Assembly: GCA_946626755.1 (NCBI GenBank)
Contig: CAMOUW010000001.1
Location: 1-64,000 of the forward strand
Length of the DNA stretch: 64,000 bases
Direction: 5' to 3'
DNA from: an uncultured Clostridia bacterium
GTDB lineage: Bacteria > Bacillota > Clostridia > Lachnospirales > Lachnospiraceae
The notes beneath the pieces are model-generated. The model saw nothing but the letters and a program-made list of their open reading frames with translations. It was not told where the DNA came from and did not search any database. Numbering within the stretch: position 1 is the first letter of the stretch; the number at the start of each line of letters is the position of its first letter. The position numbers and the translations under genes are program-made. Shown here one piece after another: positions 17,429 to 24,593 of this stretch.

Positions 17429-18930
17429 TGACCGAAAGGAAGATAAAAAGAAAAGATATGATCAACTGTGTGCTGTGTAATGAGGCGCCCTGCTCTGCGG
17501 TCTGTCAAAAGCTGAATCCGGCAGGACTTCTCAGAAGCATATGGTTTGACAATGAGGAAAGCGCAGCATCTCTTTTGCCTTCAGACGATCCGTGTACGGA
17601 TTGCAGCGCTCCCTGTGAAAGTAGTTGTGTCCGTCCGGGAGAGATCCCTGTTAAACGTCTTATGCAAAGACTTTACCATGAGGTGAAGCCTGATGTAAAC
17701 TCTGTGCAGAAAAATGAAAACAGACTTAAAACCGATATGTGCGGCATATCGTTGGATAATCCGTTTCTCCTGTCATCATCCGTTGTGGCAAGTAATTATG
17801 ATATGTGTGCCCGCGCTTTTGAAGCCGGGTGGGCAGGCGCGGTTTTTAAAACAGTCTGTTCATTTGATATACATGAAGCGTCTCCCAGATTCGGAGCTGT
17901 TCCGGGGGATACAGGCAGTTTTATAGGATTTAAAAATATAGAGCAGCTGTCAGATAAAAGCGTGGATGAAAATATGGAAGACATCCGTCATTTGAAAGAA
18001 AACTATCCGCAAAAAGCGGTTATAGTATCCATTATGGGGCAAAATGAAAAGGAATGGGGTGATCTGGCGCGTATTTGTGAGGAAAACGGCGCTGATGCGG
18101 TTGAACTGAATTTTTCCTGTCCAAACATGGCTGACGGCGGGCTGGGGGCGGATATAGGCCAGGTGCCTGAGTTATGTGAAAGATTTTGTGCTGCAGCAAA
18201 AAAAGGGTGCTCCATACCGGTTTTTGTAAAGCTAACCCCAAACGTGGCAAGCATGAAAGATGCGGCAGAGGCGGCGATCAGAGGCGGGGCGGACGGTCTG
18301 GCGGCGATAAATACCATAAAGAGTGTAATGGGAGTGGATGCGGACACTTTTGTATCATCTCCGGATGTTAAAGGAATGTCGGCGGTAGGAGGTTACAGCG
18401 GCAATGCGGTAAAGCCCGTTGCACTCAGATTTATTTCCGAGCTGGGTCATGATAAGAAGCTTTCGTCTGCGCATATCAGCGCAATGGGGGGCATAGAGAC
18501 CTGGAGGGATGCTCTTGAATTTATACTGCTCGGAGCAGGAAGCGTGCAGGTGACCACGGCTGTGATGAAATACGGTTACCGTATAATAGATGATCTTATA
18601 ACCGGGCTGGACCGGTATATGGCAGGCAAAGGCTTTGACAGGATAGATGATATTCGCGGACGGGCTCTTGCTTATGTCAGTGATACGACAGATGTATTGG
18701 AACGCGATACGGTCGTTTTTCCTGTTTTTGACAGAAAAAAATGCACAGGTTGCGGCAGATGCGTGATATCCTGCATGGACGGCGGTCATCAGGCACTGTC
18801 CATGAATGAAGACAGGATTGTCATCATGAACGGTAAAAAATGTGTGGGATGTCATCTGTGCGCTCTGGTCTGTTCCGAAGGTGCCGTAAAGACGGACGGT
18901 AAACGCTTTAGTATTCAGCGTAAAATGTAA
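17428..18930 (+). CDS. PreA-like iron-sulfur flavoprotein (dihydropyrimidine/dihydroorotate dehydrogenase family) with N-terminal cysteine clusters
   Basis: A 500-residue protein in three parts. Residues about 12-75 hold two cysteine clusters (CVLCNEAPCSAVC and CTDCSAPCESSC) of the type found at the start of PreT, GltD and mammalian DPD. Residues about 100-410 form an FMN-binding TIM barrel of the dihydroorotate-dehydrogenase class with NFSCPN carrying the active-site Cys, and AMGGIETWRDALE. The C-terminus has two [4Fe-4S] motifs (CTGCGRCVISC and CVGCHLCALVC). The FAD/NADPH domain of PreT is absent from the protein and from its neighbours. Substrate may be a pyrimidine or another reduced ring; this is inference. 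It overlaps the flavodoxin-like gene by one base. Confidence 0.8.
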   Translation: MTERKIKRKDMINCVLCNEAPCSAVCQKLNPAGLLRSIWFDNEESAASLLPSDDPCTDCSAPCESSCVRPGEIPVKRLMQRLYHEVKPDVNSVQKNENRLKTDMCGISLDNPFLLSSSVVASNYDMCARAFEAGWAGAVFKTVCSFDIHEASPRFGAVPGDTGSFIGFKNIEQLSDKSVDENMEDIRHLKENYPQKAVIVSIMGQNEKEWGDLARICEENGADAVELNFSCPNMADGGLGADIGQVPELCERFCAAAKKGCSIPVFVKLTPNVASMKDAAEAAIRGGADGLAAINTIKSVMGVDADTFVSSPDVKGMSAVGGYSGNAVKPVALRFISELGHDKKLSSAHISAMGGIETWRDALEFILLGAGSVQVTTAVMKYGYRIIDDLITGLDRYMAGKGFDRIDDIRGRALAYVSDTTDVLERDTVVFPVFDRKKCTGCGRCVISCMDGGHQALSMNEDRIVIMNGKKCVGCHLCALVCSEGAVKTDGKRFSIQRKM

Positions 18931-18991
18931 GCGTTTTGGCAAAGTTGATATAGCAGATTTAATACCGAACATAAAAAAGGAGTACATAATT

Positions 18992-19726
18992 ATGAATAAA
19001 ACGGCATTGATCACAGGCTCTTCAAGGGGGATAGGAAGAGCGACAGCGATAAAGCTGGCACAGAGTGGTTACAATGTATGTATAAATTATATAGAAAGAG
19101 ATGATCTGGCAAATGCTCTTGCAAAAGATTTATGTGAAAAGGGATTCAATGCCATGACATTTCAGGCGGATGTTTCTGACAAAGCCGGAGTGGGGGCTAT
19201 GGTAAAGGAAGTTGAAAATAAGTTTGGTATAATAGATCTTATAGTCAATAATGCCGGAGTAGCCGGTATGGCTCTTTTTCAGGATGTAACAGATGAGATG
19301 TGGGAGAGATACTTTAATGTCAATCTAAATGGTGCCAGAAACACTATTCAAGCTGTCTTGCCCGATATGATAAAGAGAAAAAAAGGGGTTATAGTAAATG
19401 TTTCTTCAATATGGGGAATGCATGGGGCAAGCTGTGAAGTGACGTATTGCTGTACCAAGCATGCCCTCATAGGGCTGACAAGAGCTCTTGCAAAAGAGGT
19501 GGCCCCCAGCGGTATAAGAGTAAATTGTGTGGCACCGGGAGTAATAAATACTGACATGGTACAGGTCCTGGGACAGGAGGTGCTGGATGAGCTGGCAAAG
19601 GAAACGCCCATTGGGAGACTTGGAACGCCTGAAGATATAGCAAATGCTATTTGTTTTTTGGCTTCTGACGAGGCTTCGTTTATTACAGGACAGGTACTTG
19701 TATCGGACGGGGGATTCATAAACTGA
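18992..19726 (+). CDS. Short-chain dehydrogenase/reductase, FabG-like
   Basis: A 244-residue SDR with the NADP(H)-binding GSSRGIGRA near the start, NNAGVAG, catalytic Ser in NVSSIWG and the YxxxK pair in TYCCTKHALIG, plus the C-terminal DGGFIN. It resembles 3-oxoacyl-ACP reductases, but it lies outside any fatty-acid cluster, next to a PreA-like gene and carbamate kinase, so another carbonyl substrate is quite possible. AAAAAGGAG precedes ATG 18992. Confidence 0.8.
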   Translation: MNKTALITGSSRGIGRATAIKLAQSGYNVCINYIERDDLANALAKDLCEKGFNAMTFQADVSDKAGVGAMVKEVENKFGIIDLIVNNAGVAGMALFQDVTDEMWERYFNVNLNGARNTIQAVLPDMIKRKKGVIVNVSSIWGMHGASCEVTYCCTKHALIGLTRALAKEVAPSGIRVNCVAPGVINTDMVQVLGQEVLDELAKETPIGRLGTPEDIANAICFLASDEASFITGQVLVSDGGFIN

Positions 19727-19793
19727 CCGGTCTTTTCAAAGCGGTATGAAAAATATATAATATATAAAATGAAAACATGAAGGGAGGCAAAGG

Positions 19794-20726
19794 ATGAGTA
19801 GGATTGTTCTTGCACTTGGCGGAAATGCACTGGGAAACACCCCTCAAAAGCAGCTGGAGCTTGTAAAAAGTACATCCAGGTCTATAGCAGACCTTATAGA
19901 ATCAGGAAATGAGGTTATTGTTGTACATGGAAACGGACCGCAAGTGGGAATGATACATTTGGCTATGTCCATAGCGGCCAATCAGGATGAGAAAATACCC
20001 GGAATGCCATATCCTGAATGTGGCGCGATGTCTCAAGGGTACATAGGGTATCATTTGCAGCAGGCGATAGGAAGGGAACTGCGTCTTAGAAAAATAGAAA
20101 AAAATGTGGCGACGGTTATATCTCAGGTCATTGTAGATAAAACCGATCCGGCATTTAAGAATCCCACAAAGCCGGTGGGAAGATTTTACAGCAAAGAGGA
20201 GGCGGATCGTTTAGCTGCCGAAAGCGGAGCCACATTTATGGAAGATGCGGGAAGAGGTTATCGTCAGGTTATAGCTTCTCCTGATCCGCGAAAAATAGTA
20301 GAAATTGAAACAGTGAAAACTCTTACTGAAAACGGCAATGTTGTTATAACAGTAGGGGGCGGAGGCATTCCGATCATTGAAACCCAGGACGGATACAGCG
20401 GGGTTATGGCGGTGATCGACAAAGATAAATCTGCGGCCCTGCTGGCTACCGAGTTGGAAGCAGATGTTCTTATGATCCTTACAGCCGTGGACAAGGTGTG
20501 TCTTGATTACAATAAAGAAACCCAGTGTGAGGTTGATGAGATGAGTTTGTCCGAAGCAAAAGAGTATATGTCTCAGGGACAATTTGCTCCGGGAAGTATG
20601 CTGCCCAAGGTGGAGGCTTGTATTTCGTTTATAGAAAAGAATCCGAAAGGAAAAGCGCTTATTTCATCTCTTGAGAGCGCAAAGCCCGCAATAGAAGGAA
20701 AAACCGGAACAGTAATAACTGCATAG
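19794..20726 (+). CDS. arcC: Carbamate kinase
   Basis: A 310-residue amino-acid-kinase-fold protein with the carbamate kinase signatures: LALGGNAL at the start, VVHGNGPQVG, the RPV-like PVGRFYSKEEA insert region, DAGRGYRQVIASPDPRKIVE and ADVLMILTAVDKV. It transfers phosphate from carbamoyl phosphate to ADP, forming ATP, NH3 and CO2. No arginine deiminase or carbamoyltransferase gene is nearby, so the source of carbamoyl phosphate is not explained here; the PreA-like enzyme and SDR upstream may hint at ring-compound catabolism. GGGAGG precedes ATG 19794. Confidence 0.93.
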   Translation: MSRIVLALGGNALGNTPQKQLELVKSTSRSIADLIESGNEVIVVHGNGPQVGMIHLAMSIAANQDEKIPGMPYPECGAMSQGYIGYHLQQAIGRELRLRKIEKNVATVISQVIVDKTDPAFKNPTKPVGRFYSKEEADRLAAESGATFMEDAGRGYRQVIASPDPRKIVEIETVKTLTENGNVVITVGGGGIPIIETQDGYSGVMAVIDKDKSAALLATELEADVLMILTAVDKVCLDYNKETQCEVDEMSLSEAKEYMSQGQFAPGSMLPKVEACISFIEKNPKGKALISSLESAKPAIEGKTGTVITA

Positions 20727-20740
20727 TGAGGAGAAAAATT

Positions 20741-21268
20741 ATGGGTGAGACACTTGATATAATAAAAAACAGGAGAAGCTGGAGAAAGTTTAAACCGGAT
20801 ATGGTTCCGGAAGAAGCAGTAGATATGATCATTGAGGCAGGAACCTGGGCGGCCAGCGGAAGAGGGCTGCAGTCTCCTACAATTGTTTGTGTGACAAACA
20901 ATTATGTAAAAAGAAAACTTACCCAAATGAATGCAAAAATACTGGGCAAGGAGGATTTTGATCCTTTTTTCGGGGCTCCTGTTATTCTCGTTGTACTGGC
21001 AGAGAAGAGTGTACCGACTTATGTTTATGACGGTAGTATTGTTATGGCCAATATGATGTTGGCGGCTGAGGATATAGGTATTGCAAGCTGTTGGATACAC
21101 AGGGCAAAAGAGGAATTTGAAACAGAGGAAGGAAAGAATCTGCTCAGAGCAATAGGTATTGAAGGAAAAGACCTTGAGGGCATAGGTCATCTGGCATTGG
21201 GATATCCCGATGGAGAAAAGCCTGAACCCGGAGCAAGGAAAAAAGATTATATATATTATGCTGACTGA
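20741..21268 (+). CDS. Nitroreductase-family FMN oxidoreductase
   Basis: A 175-residue protein with the family layout: IIKNRRSWRKFKPD (FMN phosphate contacts), AGTWAASGRGLQSP, MANMMLAAEDIGIASCWIHRA and the C-terminal GHLALGYPDGEKP. It probably uses FMN and NAD(P)H; the substrate is unknown. ATG 20741 is chosen because GAGGAG lies 10 bases upstream; a GTG at 20726 overlaps the arcC stop. Last gene of the presumed 16790-21268 transcript. Confidence 0.85.
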   Translation: MGETLDIIKNRRSWRKFKPDMVPEEAVDMIIEAGTWAASGRGLQSPTIVCVTNNYVKRKLTQMNAKILGKEDFDPFFGAPVILVVLAEKSVPTYVYDGSIVMANMMLAAEDIGIASCWIHRAKEEFETEEGKNLLRAIGIEGKDLEGIGHLALGYPDGEKPEPGARKKDYIYYAD

Positions 21269-21285
21269 CATTTTGATTGTTAGCC

Positions 21286-21315
21286 TTGTCTAATAGACGG
21301 ATTTTATTATACAAT
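21286..21315 (+). promoter_or_regulatory. Promoter for the lipoprotein gene
   Basis: TTGTCT (21286-21291) with TATACA at 21308-21313 (16-base spacer) or TACAAT at 21310-21315 (18 bases). Either would start a leader of about 110 bases. Confidence 0.5.
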
Positions 21316-21327
21316 GAAGAAGTAGTT

Positions 21328-21395
21328 AAAAGTACTGTTTTGTTTTGATTATCGCTCGTTTGTACATCATGTAGCATTTATACAGTACTTTTTTT
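21328..21395 (+). promoter_or_regulatory. Leader hairpin with T run (attenuator-like) before the lipoprotein gene
   Basis: AAAAGTACTGT (21328-21338) pairs perfectly with ACAGTACTTTT (21382-21392) across a 43-base loop that contains a smaller hairpin (TACAT/ATGTA, around 21362-21373). A T run continues to 21395. It lies between the promoter and the SD of the next gene, the position of a transcription attenuator. No known riboswitch class is recognised in the loop. Confidence 0.5.
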
Positions 21396-21429
21396 ATAAC
21401 AACGGGTAAAAATGGGAGGTACAATCATT

Positions 21430-22440
21430 ATGAAGAAAAAGAGCATGTTTGTTGCATTTGGTGCAGCAGCCGTTATGGCAGCAGGTGTTCTTGCAGGATG
21501 TGGCGGAAATGCAGGCGGCGATGTAAAAAAGACAGCTACAGAAGCTGTTACAGAGGTTACTGATGCTACGGCAGTTACAACTGCACAGGGAGACGTAACT
21601 GTAGAGAGCATTGCAAAAAGTGCTTCTGAGAACATGAAGAATGTTAAGTCTTACGCTTTGGATGGCGGAGTTAACATGAAATACGGAGTAAAAGCTGAAG
21701 GGCAGAGTATGGATATGTCTGTTGTAAGCAAGATCCAGGGAGAAAGCGTACTTGAAAGCAAAAATTCTCATATCACGATGGATATGGAAATGAAAATGCT
21801 TGGTACGGATTATAAGATGACAAATGAGGCTTATGGTCTTGTGGCTGAGGATGGCAAGTATGTAACATACTCCAAGACAAACAATCCTATCACAGGAGAA
21901 GAAGAAGCAAAATGGACGAAGAATGAAACAGAGACCGCTATAGACTTTGAGTCTCTTAACAATCTTGATCTCTTTAATCAGATTGCCGACGGAAAGATAA
22001 AGGCTGAGCTCAGCAATGAAACTGTTCAGATAAACGGCAAGGATGCATACAAGATTACAGGAACCATTCCCGGTGAAGTTTTCCAGGAAGTATTCAGTAG
22101 TATGTACGGTTCGGGAGAAAATGCTGAAAATGTATCCGCTTTGGATTTCTCAAAAGCAAGTGCTGATGCAGAGATTTATGTATACAAGGACAGCCTTCTT
22201 CCTGCCAAGGCATATATGGACGCTAAGTCATATATGGAGACGATTCTGAAGGAGTCCATGGCGGGTAATACCGGTATCGAAAATATTGAACTTGCTATTG
22301 ATGAGTTTAATGTAGAGACTACATACGACAAGTACAATGAGATTGATAAGATTGAGGTGCCTGCAGATGTTATAAAAGAGGCTGAAGAGACGGCAGCGCT
22401 TGAAGAAACAGCTGCTACAGAGACAAGTCAGGCAAGCTGA
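21430..22440 (+). CDS. Secreted lipoprotein (DUF6612/LppX-LprAFG-like), function unknown
   Basis: A 336-residue protein with a lipoprotein signal peptide (basic MKKKS, hydrophobic segment, lipobox LAGC at about residue 24), then a short Thr/Ala-rich linker. The body is rich in beta-strand-like stretches (ESIAKSASENMKNVKSYALDGG, YKITGTIPGEVF, IYVYKDSLLPAKAYMD) and looks like the DUF6612 or LolA/LppX fold families, which hold hydrophobic ligands; this is inference. The C-terminus is a Glu/Ala/Thr-rich tail. Codon use is strongly biased as in highly expressed genes. ATG 21430 follows GGGAGG. It has its own promoter and an attenuator-like leader. Confidence 0.75.
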   Translation: MKKKSMFVAFGAAAVMAAGVLAGCGGNAGGDVKKTATEAVTEVTDATAVTTAQGDVTVESIAKSASENMKNVKSYALDGGVNMKYGVKAEGQSMDMSVVSKIQGESVLESKNSHITMDMEMKMLGTDYKMTNEAYGLVAEDGKYVTYSKTNNPITGEEEAKWTKNETETAIDFESLNNLDLFNQIADGKIKAELSNETVQINGKDAYKITGTIPGEVFQEVFSSMYGSGENAENVSALDFSKASADAEIYVYKDSLLPAKAYMDAKSYMETILKESMAGNTGIENIELAIDEFNVETTYDKYNEIDKIEVPADVIKEAEETAALEETAATETSQAS

Positions 22441-22470
22441 AAATTTTTTGAAAAACAATTAAAAAAATAC

Positions 22471-22499
22471 TTGACATCATGCAAATCGCTTGTTATAAT
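22471..22499 (+). promoter_or_regulatory. Consensus sigma-A promoter for the Mn2+ riboswitch transcript
   Basis: TTGACA (22471-22476), a 17-base spacer and TATAAT (22494-22499): a perfect consensus promoter. Confidence 0.9.
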
Positions 22500-22510
22500 T
22501 TTTTTTGCAT

Positions 22511-22640
22511 AAAGGGAGTAGCTTGCACGGAGGTTTTCCGTGTTCGTCCGGTCGTCAGCGCGGCTTTGAGCCCGGTCGGATGAATGAGAAGCGAGACTTT
22601 GTGTCGTAACTGTAAAGTGCGGCACTGGTCTCGCTTTTTT
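22511..22640 (+). promoter_or_regulatory. yybP-ykoY (Mn2+) riboswitch with terminator
   Basis: The aptamer has the family landmarks AAAGGGAGTAGC at its 5' side (22511-22522) and GAAGCGAGAC at its 3' side (22588-22597), with paired GC-rich arms between. AGCGAGAC (22590-22597) can instead pair with GTCTCGCT (22628-22635), with an inner GTGTCG/CGGCAC stem, and a T run to 22640 makes a terminator. Aptamer and terminator share a strand, so Mn2+ binding should prevent termination and switch the downstream antiporter on. With the promoter it fills most of 22441-22798; 22641-22798 is leader with nothing else recognised. Confidence 0.88.
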
Positions 22641-22798
22641 GTTACGGTCGGCACCTTCAGATTTTGTTATATTTACAGGATCACACAAACAGGAGCTCAT
22701 CCGTAGTAAAGCAATGACAGTACAAAGAAACGGGACATACCAAAGTGCCTGCACATTCCTTGAAGTATGAGTATAATTATCAGAGAGGTTATAACACC

Positions 22799-23731
22799 AT
22801 GGTTATTCAATGGCTTTTACTTGCACTGGGATTTGCCATGCTCATCAAAGGAGCGGATTTTTTTGTAGACGGGGCAGTGGGTATTGCCAGGAAGTTTGGG
22901 ATACCACAGCTCGTCATCGGTCTTACTATTGTAGCTATGGGCACAAGTGCACCGGAGGCGGCAGTAAGTATTGCGGCGGCGGCGGGGGGAAGTGCCGATA
23001 TCACCATAGGAAATATTGTTGGGAGTAATATTCTCAATATTTTTATAATCCTTGGTGTGACGGCTACTATAGTGACTATTGCAGTGGGTAAATCCACTGT
23101 TAAATACGAGATGCCGTTTATGATAGCAGTTACGGTAATACTTCTGCTTTTGGGTCTTGACGGATCTATAAGCAGGATAGACGCTTTGATCATCATTGGT
23201 CTTTTCGTCGTGTATATGATATATCTTTTCAGACTGGCGAAGTCCGGAGATGTATCGGGGGGGGACGAAGCACCGGTGAAGGAGCGTAAGCTTCCTATAG
23301 CATTGCTGCTTACGGGAATAGGTATTGCACTGATAATTTTCGGAAGTCAGGTGACCGTGAATGCGGCTACAGAGATAGCCAAGGGATTTGGCGTCAGTGA
23401 CAGATTTATAGGTCTGACAGTAGTGGCTCTCGGTACGTCACTTCCGGAGTTGTTTACATCAGTGACGGCAGCAAGAAAGGGGAATGCAGATATCGCCATA
23501 GGAAATATTGTCGGCAGTAATTTGTTCAATATACTGTTTGTTATTGGTATTTCCGGATTGATAACTGATATACCTTTCGCACCTTCCTTTAGGGTAGATA
23601 CCCTGGTGGCTATAGGAGCAAGTGTATTGTTGCTTGTATTTTGTCTGAAGAACAAAAAACTCGTGAGATGGCAGGGAATCGCCCTGCTGGGAGGTTATGT
23701 GGCATACTTTTTCCTTTGGCTGATCAGATAA
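22799..23731 (+). CDS. CaCA-family cation antiporter (YrbG-like calcium/sodium exchanger), Mn2+-riboswitch controlled
   Basis: A 310-residue membrane protein with two inverted alpha-repeats, each with the exchanger signature: IVAMGTSAPEAAVS...GNIVGSNILNI (about residues 42-80) and VVALGTSLPELFTSV...GNIVGSNLFNI (about 200-245). The acidic and Asn residues of these repeats bind the transported cation. About ten membrane helices are expected. Annotated relatives exchange Ca2+ for Na+, but control by a yybP-ykoY element suggests Mn2+ export here. ATG 22799 has AGAGAGG 10 bases upstream; an ATG-less extension to 22745 is rejected. Confidence 0.9.
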   Translation: MVIQWLLLALGFAMLIKGADFFVDGAVGIARKFGIPQLVIGLTIVAMGTSAPEAAVSIAAAAGGSADITIGNIVGSNILNIFIILGVTATIVTIAVGKSTVKYEMPFMIAVTVILLLLGLDGSISRIDALIIIGLFVVYMIYLFRLAKSGDVSGGDEAPVKERKLPIALLLTGIGIALIIFGSQVTVNAATEIAKGFGVSDRFIGLTVVALGTSLPELFTSVTAARKGNADIAIGNIVGSNLFNILFVIGISGLITDIPFAPSFRVDTLVAIGASVLLLVFCLKNKKLVRWQGIALLGGYVAYFFLWLIR

Positions 23732-23761
23732 AAAACGGGTTTATTTTGGGGCTGAATGGTG

Positions 23762-23767
23762 TATAAT
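23762..23767 (+). promoter_or_regulatory. -10 box before the membrane-anchored Cys-motif protein
   Basis: TATAAT preceded by TGGTG, 50 bases before the start codon at 23817; the -35 region is weak (TTGGGG at 23746-23751 would give only a 10-base spacer). Confidence 0.35.
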
Positions 23768-23816
23768 ATATATATTACTAGGTGTATCCAAAATGACATG
23801 ATCAGGAGGAAGGGCT

Positions 23817-24410
23817 ATGTTTTTCAGACATCACAGGATTTTAAGACTAGCAGGAAGGGAATTGTGCAAAACAGCGCTTATACCGGGTGCTCCGGTTGTT
23901 ATTGCGGGACTTATAGGAGCCATCGGACTTGCCGGGCTCATTTACCTCAAGAAAAAAGCGGAAGAGGAGAGAAGTTCTGTTTATGAAGCAAGAGCGAAGG
24001 CTGTAGCAGAGCGAGCCAGGCGTGAAGAGGTGTTTGAAGAAGAGAACATCTTCGATGAAGAGCCTGTGATACATCGCAGATCCGCAAGTAAAGCTGCCGG
24101 CGCAAAAAAGACGTCAAAGAAAAAACCTGCACGTAAAAATTCCGTTGAAAGTACAGCACGTAGCAAAAGGGTATCACCCAAACCTTCTAAAACAAAGGTT
24201 GCGGAAGCAGGTCGGGCTCCCAAAGAGGAGGCAGAAGTACCTTATGTGGATATGTGGGTTGCTAATGCCCGCACGAAAAAGTTCCATGTGAAGGGCTGCG
24301 GAGATATCGGTAAAATAGGTAAGGCGAACCTGGAAGACATCGCAGGAAGCTTGGATGAGCTCTTGGAGAGGGGTTATATTCCCTGCTCCAAATGTGTAGG
24401 AAAGCGATGA
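23817..24410 (+). CDS. Membrane-anchored protein with C-terminal Ada-like Cys motif
   Basis: A 197-residue protein. An N-terminal basic stretch is followed by one membrane helix (about residues 24-43, GAPVVIAGLIGAIGLAGLIYL) and a long helical Glu/Arg-rich segment. A Lys/Ser/Pro-rich linker (90-140) precedes a C-terminal domain with VANARTKKFHVKGCGDI...GYIPCSKC. That last pattern (K-x-F-H-x-x-x-C ... G-Y-x-P-C-x-x-C) is the small Ada-like zinc-binding domain often found at the ends of ComEC or thermonuclease-type proteins. Here no nuclease or channel domain is present. GGAGGAAGG precedes ATG 23817. The role is unknown; tethering or nucleic-acid contact at the membrane is speculation. Confidence 0.65.
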   Translation: MFFRHHRILRLAGRELCKTALIPGAPVVIAGLIGAIGLAGLIYLKKKAEEERSSVYEARAKAVAERARREEVFEEENIFDEEPVIHRRSASKAAGAKKTSKKKPARKNSVESTARSKRVSPKPSKTKVAEAGRAPKEEAEVPYVDMWVANARTKKFHVKGCGDIGKIGKANLEDIAGSLDELLERGYIPCSKCVGKR

Positions 24411-24436
24411 TGATATAAGTGAAAAGTATAGAATGA

Positions 24437-24487
24437 GGACACCGTTACGATCGTATGTTTTGATTGGATATACGGTGTTCTTTTTTT
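24437..24487 (+). terminator. Terminator before iorA
   Basis: GGACACCGT (24437-24445) pairs with ACGGTGTTC (24472-24480, one wobble) over a long loop, followed by seven T. Confidence 0.75.
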
Positions 24488-24593
24488 GTGTGGTTAATTA
24501 ATAAACGCTGTACTATCTTCTTTCTTTAAGTTCATTTTTATGGTAAAATCGTGAGAAAGAATTTTTGTTGTCTAAAGAAACGGAGAATTGCAT

